Shown here one piece after another: positions 1-11,683 of a stretch of 38,213 bases of DNA (positions are counted from its first letter, which is position 1; each line of letters opens with the position of its first letter). Made by a program: the position numbers and the translations under genes. The stretch is from assembly GCA_003820635.1 (NCBI GenBank), contig RPOS01000024.1, positions 1 through 38,213 on the forward strand, read 5' to 3'. The stretch is from Verrucomicrobiaceae bacterium. Lineage in GTDB: Bacteria > Verrucomicrobiota > Verrucomicrobiae > Verrucomicrobiales > Akkermansiaceae. The notes beneath the pieces are model-generated. The model was not told the origin of the DNA. It did no database searches and saw nothing but the letters and a program-made list of their open reading frames with translations.

Positions 1-2
1 CC

Positions 3-773
3 GAAAAGCCCAACCAGCAGGAGCATCCGCTCGCCAATATCCTGATCAACGTGCTGATCCCGGTGCTGGCGTTGAGCTACCTGAGCAAGGATCCGGAGTT
101 CCAGCAGGCCATCGGCAAGGCGGTGCGGCCGTGGCACATCGGCCCGGTCAAGGCGCTGATCGTGGCGCTGGCCTTGCCGGTCGGCTACGGGATCTGGCAC
201 TTCGTGAAGACCCGCAAGCCGAACTTTTTCTCGGCGCTGGGGCTGGTATCCGTGCTGCTCACCGGCGGCCTCACCATTTACCTTTGGAACGGCGACGGCA
301 CCGTCAAACCCAATGCGGATGTGCTCTTCGGCCTCAAGGAGGCGTCCATTCCCTTCATCCTCGGTCTCGCGGTGATTGGCTCGCATTTCACGCCAAGCCC
401 GCTGCTGCGCGTCTTTCTCTACAGCGATTCGATCTTCGATATCCCGAAAATCGAACGGCGCGTGGAGGAAACCCTGAGTCATGAGGCCTATCGGAAAATC
501 CTGTTCCAAGCCACGCTGCTTTTCGCCACCTCGTTTTTCATCAGCATGCTGATGAACTTCGGCCTGGCGCTGTATTTCCTGGGTGATCTCGACCACACGG
601 CGGCCAACGCGCGCGAACTCTACAACGAGCGTGTGGCCAAGCTCACCGGCTGGGGCTTCGCGGTGATCGGCATCCCGATCCTCGGCTTCCTCTTCTTCAC
701 GCTGCGCCGGTTGCTCCGGAATCTGGGAGCACTGACCGGATACAAGGACGACGAACTGCTGCTGCCGCGCTGA
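3..773 (+). CDS. VC0807-like multi-pass membrane protein (5' partial)
   Basis: The reading frame is open from the left edge of the window, so the true start lies upstream; a GTG at 51 is in frame but is probably internal, because conserved family sequence (NILINVLIPVLALSYLS) already begins before it. About five hydrophobic segments are visible. The stretches FFSALGLVSVLLTGG and KEASIPFILGLAVIGS are characteristic of the VC0807 family, related to intracellular septation protein A. These are inner-membrane proteins whose biochemical role is unknown to me. The gene ends five bases before the ATP synthase epsilon gene, so the two are probably co-transcribed. Family assignment is fairly secure; function is not. 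Confidence 0.7.
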   Translation, partial: EKPNQQEHPLANILINVLIPVLALSYLSKDPEFQQAIGKAVRPWHIGPVKALIVALALPVGYGIWHFVKTRKPNFFSALGLVSVLLTGGLTIYLWNGDGTVKPNADVLFGLKEASIPFILGLAVIGSHFTPSPLLRVFLYSDSIFDIPKIERRVEETLSHEAYRKILFQATLLFATSFFISMLMNFGLALYFLGDLDHTAANARELYNERVAKLTGWGFAVIGIPILGFLFFTLRRLLRNLGALTGYKDDELLLPR

Positions 774-778
774 GCGCC

Positions 779-1180
779 ATGCCCCTCACCTTGCAAATGA
801 TTTTGCCGGACCGCAGGATCGAACTCCACGGTCTGGTCTCGGTGGTGTTTCAATCCGTGGAGGGAGAACTGGGCATCCTGGCAGGCCATGCGCCGCTGGT
901 CTGCGAGGTGCGGGCCGGCACGCTCTGCGCCACGGCAGAGGGCCAACGGCGGCAGCGCTTCGCCACCGGGCAAGGGCTGGCCCGCATTTCCGAAGACTGC
1001 GTTCGCCTGCTCATGATGGATCTCATCGCGGAAGAAGAGATCGACGGTGCGGCGGCCGGGCGGCTGTTGCAAAGAGCCCGCGCCGAGGCGGCGGTGCATG
1101 CGGCCGGGGATTCGGAATCCGCGGAGCTGGTCCGCTTTGCCGAAGCGCAGTTCGCCCTTGCGGGCAACGGCACCATCTAA
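779..1180 (+). CDS. atpC: F0F1 ATP synthase epsilon subunit
   Basis: A 133-residue protein of normal epsilon-subunit length. The N-terminal beta-sandwich is recognisable from SVEGELGILAGHAPLV (about residues 22-37), the hallmark of bacterial epsilon subunits, followed by the G-x-L and FATGQGLARIS strands and a C-terminal Ala/Glu-rich helical hairpin (about 85-125). Epsilon sits in the F1 central stalk with gamma and inhibits ATP hydrolysis through its C-terminal helices. It starts five bases after a VC0807-like membrane gene and is not next to atpD, atpG or atpA in the visible sequence, unlike the usual atp operon order. It converges on the next gene with a four-base 3' overlap (1177-1180). 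Confidence 0.85.
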   Translation: MPLTLQMILPDRRIELHGLVSVVFQSVEGELGILAGHAPLVCEVRAGTLCATAEGQRRQRFATGQGLARISEDCVRLLMMDLIAEEEIDGAAAGRLLQRARAEAAVHAAGDSESAELVRFAEAQFALAGNGTI

Positions 1181-1884
1181 CCGAGCTTCTGGTGGATGGC
1201 GCAGAGCATCACGTTGACCGCCTGCTTGTTGTCGAACTCATCGGTGTTGATGACGAGGTCGTAGCCGAGCGGGTCATCGATGTCGCATTTGAAGTGTTGC
1301 TTGATGTAGCGCTTGCGGCCGCGGTCGATGCGGGCGATTTCGGCGGCGGCGGCGGCATGGCTGAGGCCGGATTTCCTGGCGTAATGCCGGACGCGGCTGT
1401 CTGCGGAACCCACAAGCCGCACGTGGAGCGAGAGCGCGATGTCTGCGGTGATCAGGTTGCCGCCGCGGCCGACGATGACCACGTTGCCCGCCTTGGCCAG
1501 GCTGCGGATGGTTTCGGCGGTTTTGACCATGGTGGTGTAAACGCCATGATGGAGGCCGAAAAGCTCCGCGATGGTCGCGCGGATCTCGTCGGACTTGTCC
1601 TCCGGGAAGTATTCCGCCGTTTTTTCCGGTAATTGGTGCTCGGTGATGACGTGCTGGATGAGGTTCTGGTCAAACAGCGTCCACGGCCGGCGGCGGGGCA
1701 GTGTCCGGTCGTTGTGAAGGCGTTCCACAAGCGCTTCGGCGATGGTGGTGCCGCGGGTGCCGGCGGCCCGGGAAATGGTGATGACCGGCCCTTCGGTGAC
1801 CGCGGGCCTGGCAGCCCGGTGCTCTGAGGCGGTGGAGGAGTATAGATAAGCCCGGCAGAGATCGGTGTAAGTTTCCTTGCTCAT
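1177..1884 (-). CDS. Cytidylate kinase-like family protein
   Basis: A 235-residue protein of the Cytidylate_kin2 type. The P-loop region reads VITISRAAGTRGTTIAEALVE, with the G-x-x-G-x-x-I pattern of this family in place of a classic Walker A, and VIVGRGGNLI follows in the middle. C-terminal DRGRKRYIKQHF and the DLVINTD strand match the lid and core of these small nucleotide-kinase-fold proteins. The substrate is not established for the family; a CMP-kinase function should not be assumed. I chose the ATG at 1884 over an in-frame ATG at 1914 because a promoter-like -35/-10 pair lies between them and the -10 is 10 nt from this ATG. An 8-bp-arm palindrome (1888-1905) lies directly upstream. Confidence 0.75.
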   Translation of the reverse strand: MSKETYTDLCRAYLYSSTASEHRAARPAVTEGPVITISRAAGTRGTTIAEALVERLHNDRTLPRRRPWTLFDQNLIQHVITEHQLPEKTAEYFPEDKSDEIRATIAELFGLHHGVYTTMVKTAETIRSLAKAGNVVIVGRGGNLITADIALSLHVRLVGSADSRVRHYARKSGLSHAAAAAEIARIDRGRKRYIKQHFKCDIDDPLGYDLVINTDEFDNKQAVNVMLCAIHQKLG

Positions 1885-1887
1885 GGC

Positions 1888-1905
1888 GTTGGGATTTATC
1901 CCAAC
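1888..1905. promoter_or_regulatory. Perfect 8-bp inverted repeat over the -10/start region
   Basis: GTTGGGAT-TT-ATCCCAAC is a perfect palindrome with a two-base centre. It covers the proposed -10 element and ends three bases before the ATG of the kinase-like gene at 1884. That placement suits an operator, or an RNA hairpin at the 5' end of the message. No cognate regulator is visible nearby. Confidence 0.45.
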
Positions 1906-1924
1906 ATCGCACACGGCACCGCAA
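1895..1924 (-). promoter_or_regulatory. Putative promoter of the cytidylate kinase-like gene
   Basis: On the minus strand TTGCGG (1924-1919) is followed after 18 nt by GATAAA (1900-1895), with the ATG 10 nt further on. The geometry implies a leaderless or near-leaderless transcript. It is shared with the elements at 2306-2334 and 11646-11674. Confidence 0.4.
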
Positions 1925-1926
1925 AC

Positions 1927-2211
1927 TCAATCCACCAGATTGTCCACGCGCTGGGCGAGCTCGATGTCGAGAGTGGTCACGCCGCCGGCGTCATGGGTGG
2001 TGAGTTTCAAGCTCACCTTGGTGTGGCGGATGATGATGTCCGGATGATGTTGCGCCTCTTCCGCGATCTCGGCGAGGTCGTTGACGAAATCGATCGCGTC
2101 GTTGAATTCCTCGAACTCGACGGTGCGGGTGATCGCGTTCTTTTCATATTCCCACTCGGGACATTTTTTCAACGCTGCGGAGAGATCATCGGCTTCAAGA
2201 AGGTCGGACAT
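1927..2211 (-). CDS. phhB: 4a-hydroxytetrahydrobiopterin dehydratase (pterin carbinolamine dehydratase)
   Basis: A 94-residue protein, the normal size of the PCD/DCoH family. The diagnostic segment EEAQHHPDIIIRHTKVSLKL (about 51-70) carries the His-His-Pro-Asp catalytic motif, followed by LTTHDAGGVTTLDIELA, the conserved C-terminal strand and helix. The enzyme dehydrates 4a-hydroxy-tetrahydropterin to regenerate the cofactor of aromatic amino-acid hydroxylases; bacterial homologues can also act on molybdopterin-related pterins. No phenylalanine hydroxylase gene lies in the window, so the physiological partner is unknown. The ATG at 2211 is preferred because the frame upstream shows no family similarity. 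Confidence 0.88.
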   Translation of the reverse strand: MSDLLEADDLSAALKKCPEWEYEKNAITRTVEFEEFNDAIDFVNDLAEIAEEAQHHPDIIIRHTKVSLKLTTHDAGGVTTLDIELAQRVDNLVD

Positions 2212-2305
2212 GATGGGATATGGGAGTTCGGCGGCAAGGTTGCGGCGTTCGATTTGCGATTGGCAAGCCCGTTTCCACGCATTTTTCAAATCCGCAATCC
2301 GCGGG

Positions 2306-2334
2306 TTGCGCCAGCGTGAAGTCTTTCCTATCAT
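2306..2334 (+). promoter_or_regulatory. Putative leaderless promoter of the 2342 lipoprotein gene
   Basis: TTGCGC (2306-2311), a 17-nt spacer, then TATCAT (2329-2334). Only seven bases separate the -10 element from the ATG at 2342, so transcription would start at or next to the start codon. Confidence 0.5.
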
Positions 2335-2341
2335 TCCAAGC

Positions 2342-2782
2342 ATGAAGAAACTCCTTACCGCACTTTGCGCCGGGCTGTTGTTGGGTTCCTGTGCGCCCTC
2401 CACCCCGCTGGCACGCATCCAGCGCGAGCCGCAGAAATTCGAAGCGCTCAGCACCGCTCAGCGTGCGTTGGTCGAGCAGGGCCAGATCGAGCGCGGCATG
2501 TCGCAGGATGCCGTTTATCTGGCCTGGGGTGCGCCCTCGCGGGTCTTCCAAGGTTCCAAGGACCGCCGCATGACCGAGCGCTGGGATTACGCCGGCTCGC
2601 GGCCGGTTTATTACTCGAATTTCCACGGTTCCTACGGCCGCTACTGGGGGCCTCGCCGCGGCCGCGGATATCACGGGGGATACGGCATGGCCTTCGGGCC
2701 GGAAGTCGCTTACGTGCCCTACCGCATCGCATCGGTGTGGTTTGTGGACAACCAGGTGGATGCCTGGGAACGCGCGCGCTGA
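2342..2782 (+). CDS. Small lipoprotein with BamE/SmpA-like motif
   Basis: A 146-residue protein with a classic lipoprotein signal peptide: MKK, a hydrophobic core, and lipobox LLGSC with Cys at residue 18. The segment QIERGMSQDAVYLAWGAPSRV (about 50-70) resembles the helix-turn of SmpA/OmlA (BamE-like) domains, which associate with outer-membrane assembly or peptidoglycan. The middle is rich in Tyr, Gly and Arg (GSYGRYWGPRRGRGYHGGYG), an unusual low-complexity stretch that could be surface-exposed. The frame extends far upstream, but the ATG at 2342 is chosen for its signal peptide and the promoter seven bases before it. A second lipoprotein gene follows on the same strand. The BamE-like call is moderate; lipoprotein export is well supported. 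Confidence 0.7.
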   Translation: MKKLLTALCAGLLLGSCAPSTPLARIQREPQKFEALSTAQRALVEQGQIERGMSQDAVYLAWGAPSRVFQGSKDRRMTERWDYAGSRPVYYSNFHGSYGRYWGPRRGRGYHGGYGMAFGPEVAYVPYRIASVWFVDNQVDAWERAR

Positions 2783-2851
2783 TTTTCGCCTCACCCGCGC
2801 GCTTGCATTTCCCGAAATCGCTGCAATTCTCGCCGCATTCCCAAGACCATC

Positions 2852-3532
2852 ATGACTCTCAAGACACCTTTCATGCTCGCTGCCGCGCTTGCAACCGCGG
2901 CGCTGCTTCCCTCCTGCACCACCACCGGCAGCGGTGGCTCCGGCCTCGCCGCCTATCATGCCTACGACCTGCCGACCAAGCTGCCGACCAATCCCAACAA
3001 CGTCCGCGTCAAGGTCTCGCTCAGCAAGCAGCGCACTTATGTGATGGAGGGTTCCGAGGTGCTGCTGGCCATGCCGGTATCGGTGGGCACGGCCTCCACG
3101 CCCACGCCTTCGGGAAATTTCACCATCTTCAACAAGGTGGAGAAGAAGCGCGCCAACACCCATGGCTACGCCTACAACGGCAGCCAGATCCAGCAAACCT
3201 TGCTGAGCAAGCGCCCGGCCGGTTGGTCGTTCAAGGGCACGCCAATGCCCTACTGGTGCGAGTTCAAGCCCCACTACGGTTTCCACACCGGCTGGGTGAA
3301 ACATCACCCCTGCACCCACGGCTGCATCCGCATGCATGAAAACATCGCGCCGAAATTCTTCCGCCTCGTCAAGGTGGGCACGCCGGTGAACATCGCCTAT
3401 TCGCAACCCGAGGACGCCACCCACGGCAACATCCCGCTGCCGCCGGATTCCGGCCCGCTGCCGGATTACGCGGGCTCGATGTATGTGGGCGACGGTTACT
3501 TCAAGCAGCACAAGACACCCTCCTTCCACTGA
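2852..3532 (+). CDS. L,D-transpeptidase lipoprotein (YkuD domain)
   Basis: A 226-residue exported protein with lipobox LLPSC (Cys22) and a YkuD catalytic domain from about residue 50 to 190. The hallmark is present: His145 in YGFHTG, then the THGCIRMH block with nucleophile Cys158; Thr replaces the commoner Ser before HGC. These enzymes form 3-3 peptidoglycan cross-links or attach lipoproteins to meso-diaminopimelate, acting in the periplasm. The C-terminal tail (about 195-226) is Pro/Gly rich. The gene lies 69 bp after another lipoprotein gene and is followed by a strong hairpin terminator, which closes the transcription unit. Confidence 0.88.
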   Translation: MTLKTPFMLAAALATAALLPSCTTTGSGGSGLAAYHAYDLPTKLPTNPNNVRVKVSLSKQRTYVMEGSEVLLAMPVSVGTASTPTPSGNFTIFNKVEKKRANTHGYAYNGSQIQQTLLSKRPAGWSFKGTPMPYWCEFKPHYGFHTGWVKHHPCTHGCIRMHENIAPKFFRLVKVGTPVNIAYSQPEDATHGNIPLPPDSGPLPDYAGSMYVGDGYFKQHKTPSFH

Positions 3533-3559
3533 GCGACATCGAAGCCCGTTTTCCGAAAT

Positions 3560-3590
3560 CCAAAGACCCCGCACCCCGCGGGGTCTTTGG
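3560..3590 (+). terminator. Strong intrinsic-type hairpin
   Basis: A perfect 13-bp inverted repeat (3560-3572 and 3578-3590) with a five-base loop, followed by CGTTT. It lies 28 bp after the L,D-transpeptidase stop codon. The stem is GC-rich in its inner half; the T tract is short. Confidence 0.75.
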
Positions 3591-3771
3591 CGTTTCACCA
3601 CCCGATCACCACCCGGATCGCAAGCGCCGCCAGCGGATGCAATGCGCCATCCGCCCAATCGCGCGGGATTTTCAAACGATTTTGACAAATCCCCCCGCTC
3701 CCGCCAGCCTCCGCGCGACTTCGCCCCGCGGCATGGCACGCCAGCCGCTCACCAATCCCCGCTTACCGACC

Positions 3772-6573
<2,802 letters not shown>

Positions 6574-6575
6574 TC

Positions 6576-6643
6576 GTGGCGGCGGATTGCATCCGCCAAG
6601 CCATCTTCAATAAATGGGCATGGCGGATACAATCCGCCGCCAC
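6576..6643. repeat. Nested REP/BIME-like palindrome
   Basis: Two 23-bp arms (6576-6598 and 6621-6643) are reverse complements at 22 of 23 positions, around a 22-bp centre. Each arm also contains its own small hairpin, GGCGGAT-nnn-ATCCGCC (loop TGC on the left, ACA on the right), so the element can form either one long stem or two short ones. This is the architecture of twin REP elements. It starts directly after the aconitase stop and may also act as a transcription terminator or mRNA stabiliser. No second copy was seen in the window. Confidence 0.7.
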
Positions 6644-6765
6644 ATTCCATATTACCCGAACGCTCCTGACAACACCGCCAGTGCTTCCTCCACCATCACG
6701 GAATTCGTTGCAAAGTTTTGATGGAACGGCGGGCAGCAAAACCCGGTTCGCAGCTCCCTGCCGGG

Positions 6766-8502
6766 TTATGGCACGGGTTTCAAGGTCAGGCCGAAGACAT
6801 CAAGGGGCTGCCAGTTTTTTTCGTCCGGCTTGATGTGGATCTGGCAGACGCCGGCTTCGGTGATCTCGACCACGCCGAGGTCGGTGGTGGTGCGCTTTCC
6901 TTCCGGGGTGGCCGGAAACTCGATCTCGCGCCGGTTTTTCCCGAGTTCGAGGGTGGCCTTGGCGGCGGTGGCGGGGCCGCTGTGGCTGGCGAGCAACTGG
7001 AAGCGGCCGGGGGACTTGGCCTCGAAGTCCCATGAGACGGTGATCTTGGGAAGCGTCCAAGCGGTGACACGAGCCTTGTCGCCGCGGCCATCGATGCGGG
7101 CCTGGGCAAGCATGTGGTTGTGGATGTCTGCGATGGCTGCGGGCAGTTCGATGCTACCATCGGCCAGCGGAGCGGGCAGCAGCCGATCCACCGTGAGCGG
7201 TCCGGTGAAATCCAGGGCGATCACCGAGGCGGCGGGATCCGGCCGCTTGGCGGGCAGGGTGATGCGCAGCCCTGCATCGGTGACTTCGCTCACCAGCGGC
7301 GTGTCGCCATCGAGCATGCGCACTCCGGCCACCTTGCTGCGGAAACCGGGAACGTGGAGCTGGCCATCAGCCGGCCACTCGAAGACGTGCAGGAACAAGG
7401 TGCCGCCATCCGCGCTGAGGCGCTTGGTGCAGCGGCCCCAGTCGAGCTTGTGGAAGGGGCTGGCGGTAGTGCCGTAGATGGCCGTGCCATTGGTGCGCAT
7501 CCATGCGCCGACGGCCTTCATGCGCTCGATGCTGGGCGCGGGGATTTCACCTTCCGGCGTGGGGCCGAGGTTGAGGAGGAAATTTCCGCCCTTGCTGACG
7601 CAATCGACGAGGGTGCGGATGAGTTCTTCGGTGGATTTCCAGTTGGAGTCATCGCGCTTGAAGCCCCAGGTGTCGTTCATGGTCATGCAGGCTTCCCAGT
7701 CGCGGCCGGGAAAGCCGGTGGCGGGAACGAATTGCTCGGGGGTCTCGGTATCGCCTTGGAAATCACCGCCAAGGCGGTTGTTGACGATGATGCCGGGGCG
7801 GAGCTGGAGCAGGTCGGCCAGCGGGCGGGCGCGGTCATGGGTCATCCATGCCGGGGTGTCCCACCAGAGGATGTCCGGTTGGTAGCGGGTGAGGATTTCA
7901 CGGACCTGCGGCGCGGCGAGATCGCGGAGGTAGAAATCGAAGCTGCCATTTTGCGCGGGATCCCAGCACTCGCCTTCTTTCATGTCTGCCTTGGCACCGC
8001 CCGGATGCATCCAGTCCTGCGCTTGGGAGTAGTAGAGGCCGAATTTCACACCGCGCTGGCGGACGGCGGCGGCAAGCGGCGCGAGCAGGTCGCGGCCGGC
8101 CGGGGATGCATCCGCGACGTCCCACTCCGTGACGGTGGACGGGTAAAGGGCGAAGCCGTCGTGGTCCTTGGAGGTGATGACCGTGTAGCGTGCGCCGGCT
8201 TCCCGGATGAGCTCGGCCCAGGCCTCGGGATCGTATTTCGAGGCGGTGAAATCCTTGGCAAAGGCGCGGTATTCGGCCACCGGGATGCGGGCGCGATGCA
8301 TGATCCACTCGCCGATCCACGGCACCGGCTTGTCTTTGTAAAAGCCGGCGGGCACGGCATAGACGCCCCAGTGGATGAAGACACCGAACTTGGCATCGCG
8401 CCACCATGCCATGCGCTCGTCGCGCTGCTCGGGAGTCTCTGTGGCGGATGAAATTCCAAGGGCGAGCGTGGTGACGGCGGCGAGGCGTTTCATGGCATTC
8501 AT
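6766..8502 (-). CDS. Secreted alpha-L-fucosidase, GH29 family
   Basis: A 578-residue protein with an N-terminal signal peptide (to about residue 21), so it acts in the periplasm or outside the cell. The GH29 catalytic barrel spans about 25-370: FGVFIHWGVYAVP (His45), YTVITSKDHDGFALY, and ILWWDTPAW, where Asp215 fits the catalytic nucleophile. The usual His-His-Asp-Gly-Phe block reads Asp-His-Asp-Gly-Phe here, a variation in the substrate pocket that may shift specificity. A C-terminal beta-rich region (about 375-575) resembles the domains that commonly follow GH29. It would release alpha-L-fucose from fucosylated glycans such as fucoidan or mucin-type oligosaccharides. The start could also be the second Met (8493); a TATTTT sequence lies just upstream. 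It is divergent from a broken secreted-protein gene. Confidence 0.9.
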   Translation of the reverse strand: MNAMKRLAAVTTLALGISSATETPEQRDERMAWWRDAKFGVFIHWGVYAVPAGFYKDKPVPWIGEWIMHRARIPVAEYRAFAKDFTASKYDPEAWAELIREAGARYTVITSKDHDGFALYPSTVTEWDVADASPAGRDLLAPLAAAVRQRGVKFGLYYSQAQDWMHPGGAKADMKEGECWDPAQNGSFDFYLRDLAAPQVREILTRYQPDILWWDTPAWMTHDRARPLADLLQLRPGIIVNNRLGGDFQGDTETPEQFVPATGFPGRDWEACMTMNDTWGFKRDDSNWKSTEELIRTLVDCVSKGGNFLLNLGPTPEGEIPAPSIERMKAVGAWMRTNGTAIYGTTASPFHKLDWGRCTKRLSADGGTLFLHVFEWPADGQLHVPGFRSKVAGVRMLDGDTPLVSEVTDAGLRITLPAKRPDPAASVIALDFTGPLTVDRLLPAPLADGSIELPAAIADIHNHMLAQARIDGRGDKARVTAWTLPKITVSWDFEAKSPGRFQLLASHSGPATAAKATLELGKNRREIEFPATPEGKRTTTDLGVVEITEAGVCQIHIKPDEKNWQPLDVFGLTLKPVP

Positions 8503-8648
8503 GGGAAAATAGGCGGCGGAACGCAGACGAGTGAAAGCACGAAATTCGGAATTGGTGGGATTTTCGCCAGCACGCGCTTACCAGAGGCGGCGGCTCCGGT
8601 TTAAGCCTAGCCATGCCAACTCATCACGCGACGCCGGACTGCAGATTC

Positions 8649-9758
8649 ATGATTCAAAATCCATTCCCCGGGCGGCTGGGACTGTGCTTGCTGGCGGCGC
8701 TGGCCATGCTGGCCCTGTGGCACGGGCTGCGGATGCCGTGGAGCTGCTTGAAGACCCGCAATTCGCACAGGGATTCGGCGCGGGTTGGTATTACGGCCTG
8801 CAAGAGGAAAAGGGGCCGATGCGCCTGCGGGTGACGCAGACCGGCTACCGGGACATTTCACCCTACAAGATGAAGCTGATCCCGGACGGACCGGTGGAAC
8901 CAGGCAGCACGAAGGATTATCCGTGGGACTTCGAGGAAGGGCTGCACCATGATTTCACCGACAGCGAGGGCAAGCGGGTGGGCGAACTCCATGCGCACCG
9001 TTTCGTGGTCAACCACAAGCTGGAAGCCAACCGCCCGGATTTGCTCCAGTTCGCGCAGTTCAACAACCAGGGCCTCGCACCGGACTCGCCCGAGCGCGAC
9101 AAGAAAGTCGTCAAGCGCACCACCATGCAACCGCAAGGACAAGATCCGCGTGCATTACAACACGCAAAACGACCTGCACAACGTGGCGATCAACTACGTT
9201 CCGAAATTCGCCCGCGACACCTGGCCGCATCTGCCGCTCAACCAAGTGGTTAGAAATCAGCCGGAAATGGCGGACTACGAGCGCCTCGACCTGTCACTGG
9301 ATTTCAAGGTCAACCGGCTTGATCAGCTTTCCACCTGGCCCAACGGCATCAAGGACGCGGGCAGCTCTGCGATGAACCTCAAGTTCATGTTGTTTCTCCG
9401 GCAGATCGCGCACCCCGAGCGCGCGCTCTTCGTGGGGATGATGCTGCAGACCAGCAAGCCGGAGCACTACAAGGAGCACTTCGCGCTGGAGCAGCACGGC
9501 ACGGCGTTTTACCGCGAAAGCATCACCATGTATCAGGATGTGCCAAAAATCGGCCAGCCATACACCGTGCGCCGCGAGATCAAGAGCCTGCTGCGCCAGG
9601 CACTGGAAAAATGCCACACGCTCGACCCCGATCTGCCAACTGATCCGGACGCCTATTACCTTTCGTTTTTCAGCCTTGGCTGGGAGGGCCTCGGTCACTG
9701 GGACGCGGAGTTTGACTTGGGCAACCTCAGCCTCAAGAGAGTGCCGAAAAAACCTTGA
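8649..9758 (+). pseudogene. Secreted protein of unknown function, broken by two frameshifts
   Basis: One coherent protein of about 370 residues can be read only by changing frame twice. The signal-peptide core (MIQNPFPGRLGLCLLAALAM) is in one frame; near 8715-8730 the sequence moves to another frame giving VARAADAVELLED, which supplies the AxA cleavage site and continues to about 9126; then, near 9125-9130, it returns to the first frame (NRKDKIRVHYNTQNDLHNV) and runs to 9758. Dropping one C near 9127 restores continuity there. The two shifts cancel, yet about 400 bp between them are read in a different frame. Codon use and amino-acid composition stay protein-like throughout. I do not recognise the family; the sequence is rich in charged and aromatic residues with no membrane segment beyond the signal peptide. 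This could be a true pseudogene or base-calling errors. Confidence 0.6.
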
Positions 9759-9890
9759 GTCCATCCGTTTCCGCAGTGGCCCATCCGGTGGAAACGGGCC
9801 GGCGGAAATGCGCAAATTGTGCCTTGCTCGCACCCGGCCGCGCCATCAGTCTGCTGTCTGCTGATGCCGAGATCCAGACAAGAGCCGGAA

Positions 9891-11630
<1,740 letters not shown>

Positions 11631-11645
11631 GCGCCGCAATCCCGC

Positions 11646-11674
11646 TTGCCCCGCCGCGGGCTTCGGCCTAGTTT
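11646..11674 (+). promoter_or_regulatory. Putative leaderless promoter of the 11684 gene
   Basis: TTGCCC (11646-11651), exactly 17 nt, then TAGTTT (11669-11674), nine bases before the ATG at 11684. No Shine-Dalgarno sequence fits in the gap. Confidence 0.5.
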
Positions 11675-11683
11675 TCCCGTCCC

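Noticed and set aside
3682..3710. TTGACA (3682-3687) as the aconitase promoter
   Set aside because: The sequence 17 nt downstream is CAGCCT, not a credible -10.
2195..3739. Long minus-strand open frame across the two lipoprotein genes
   Set aside because: Gly/Arg/Val-rich shadow sequence with no domain; both plus-strand genes have signal peptides or catalytic motifs.
6576..6643. Palindromic element as a CRISPR repeat
   Set aside because: There are only two arms in inverted, not direct, orientation, with no spacers and no cas genes.
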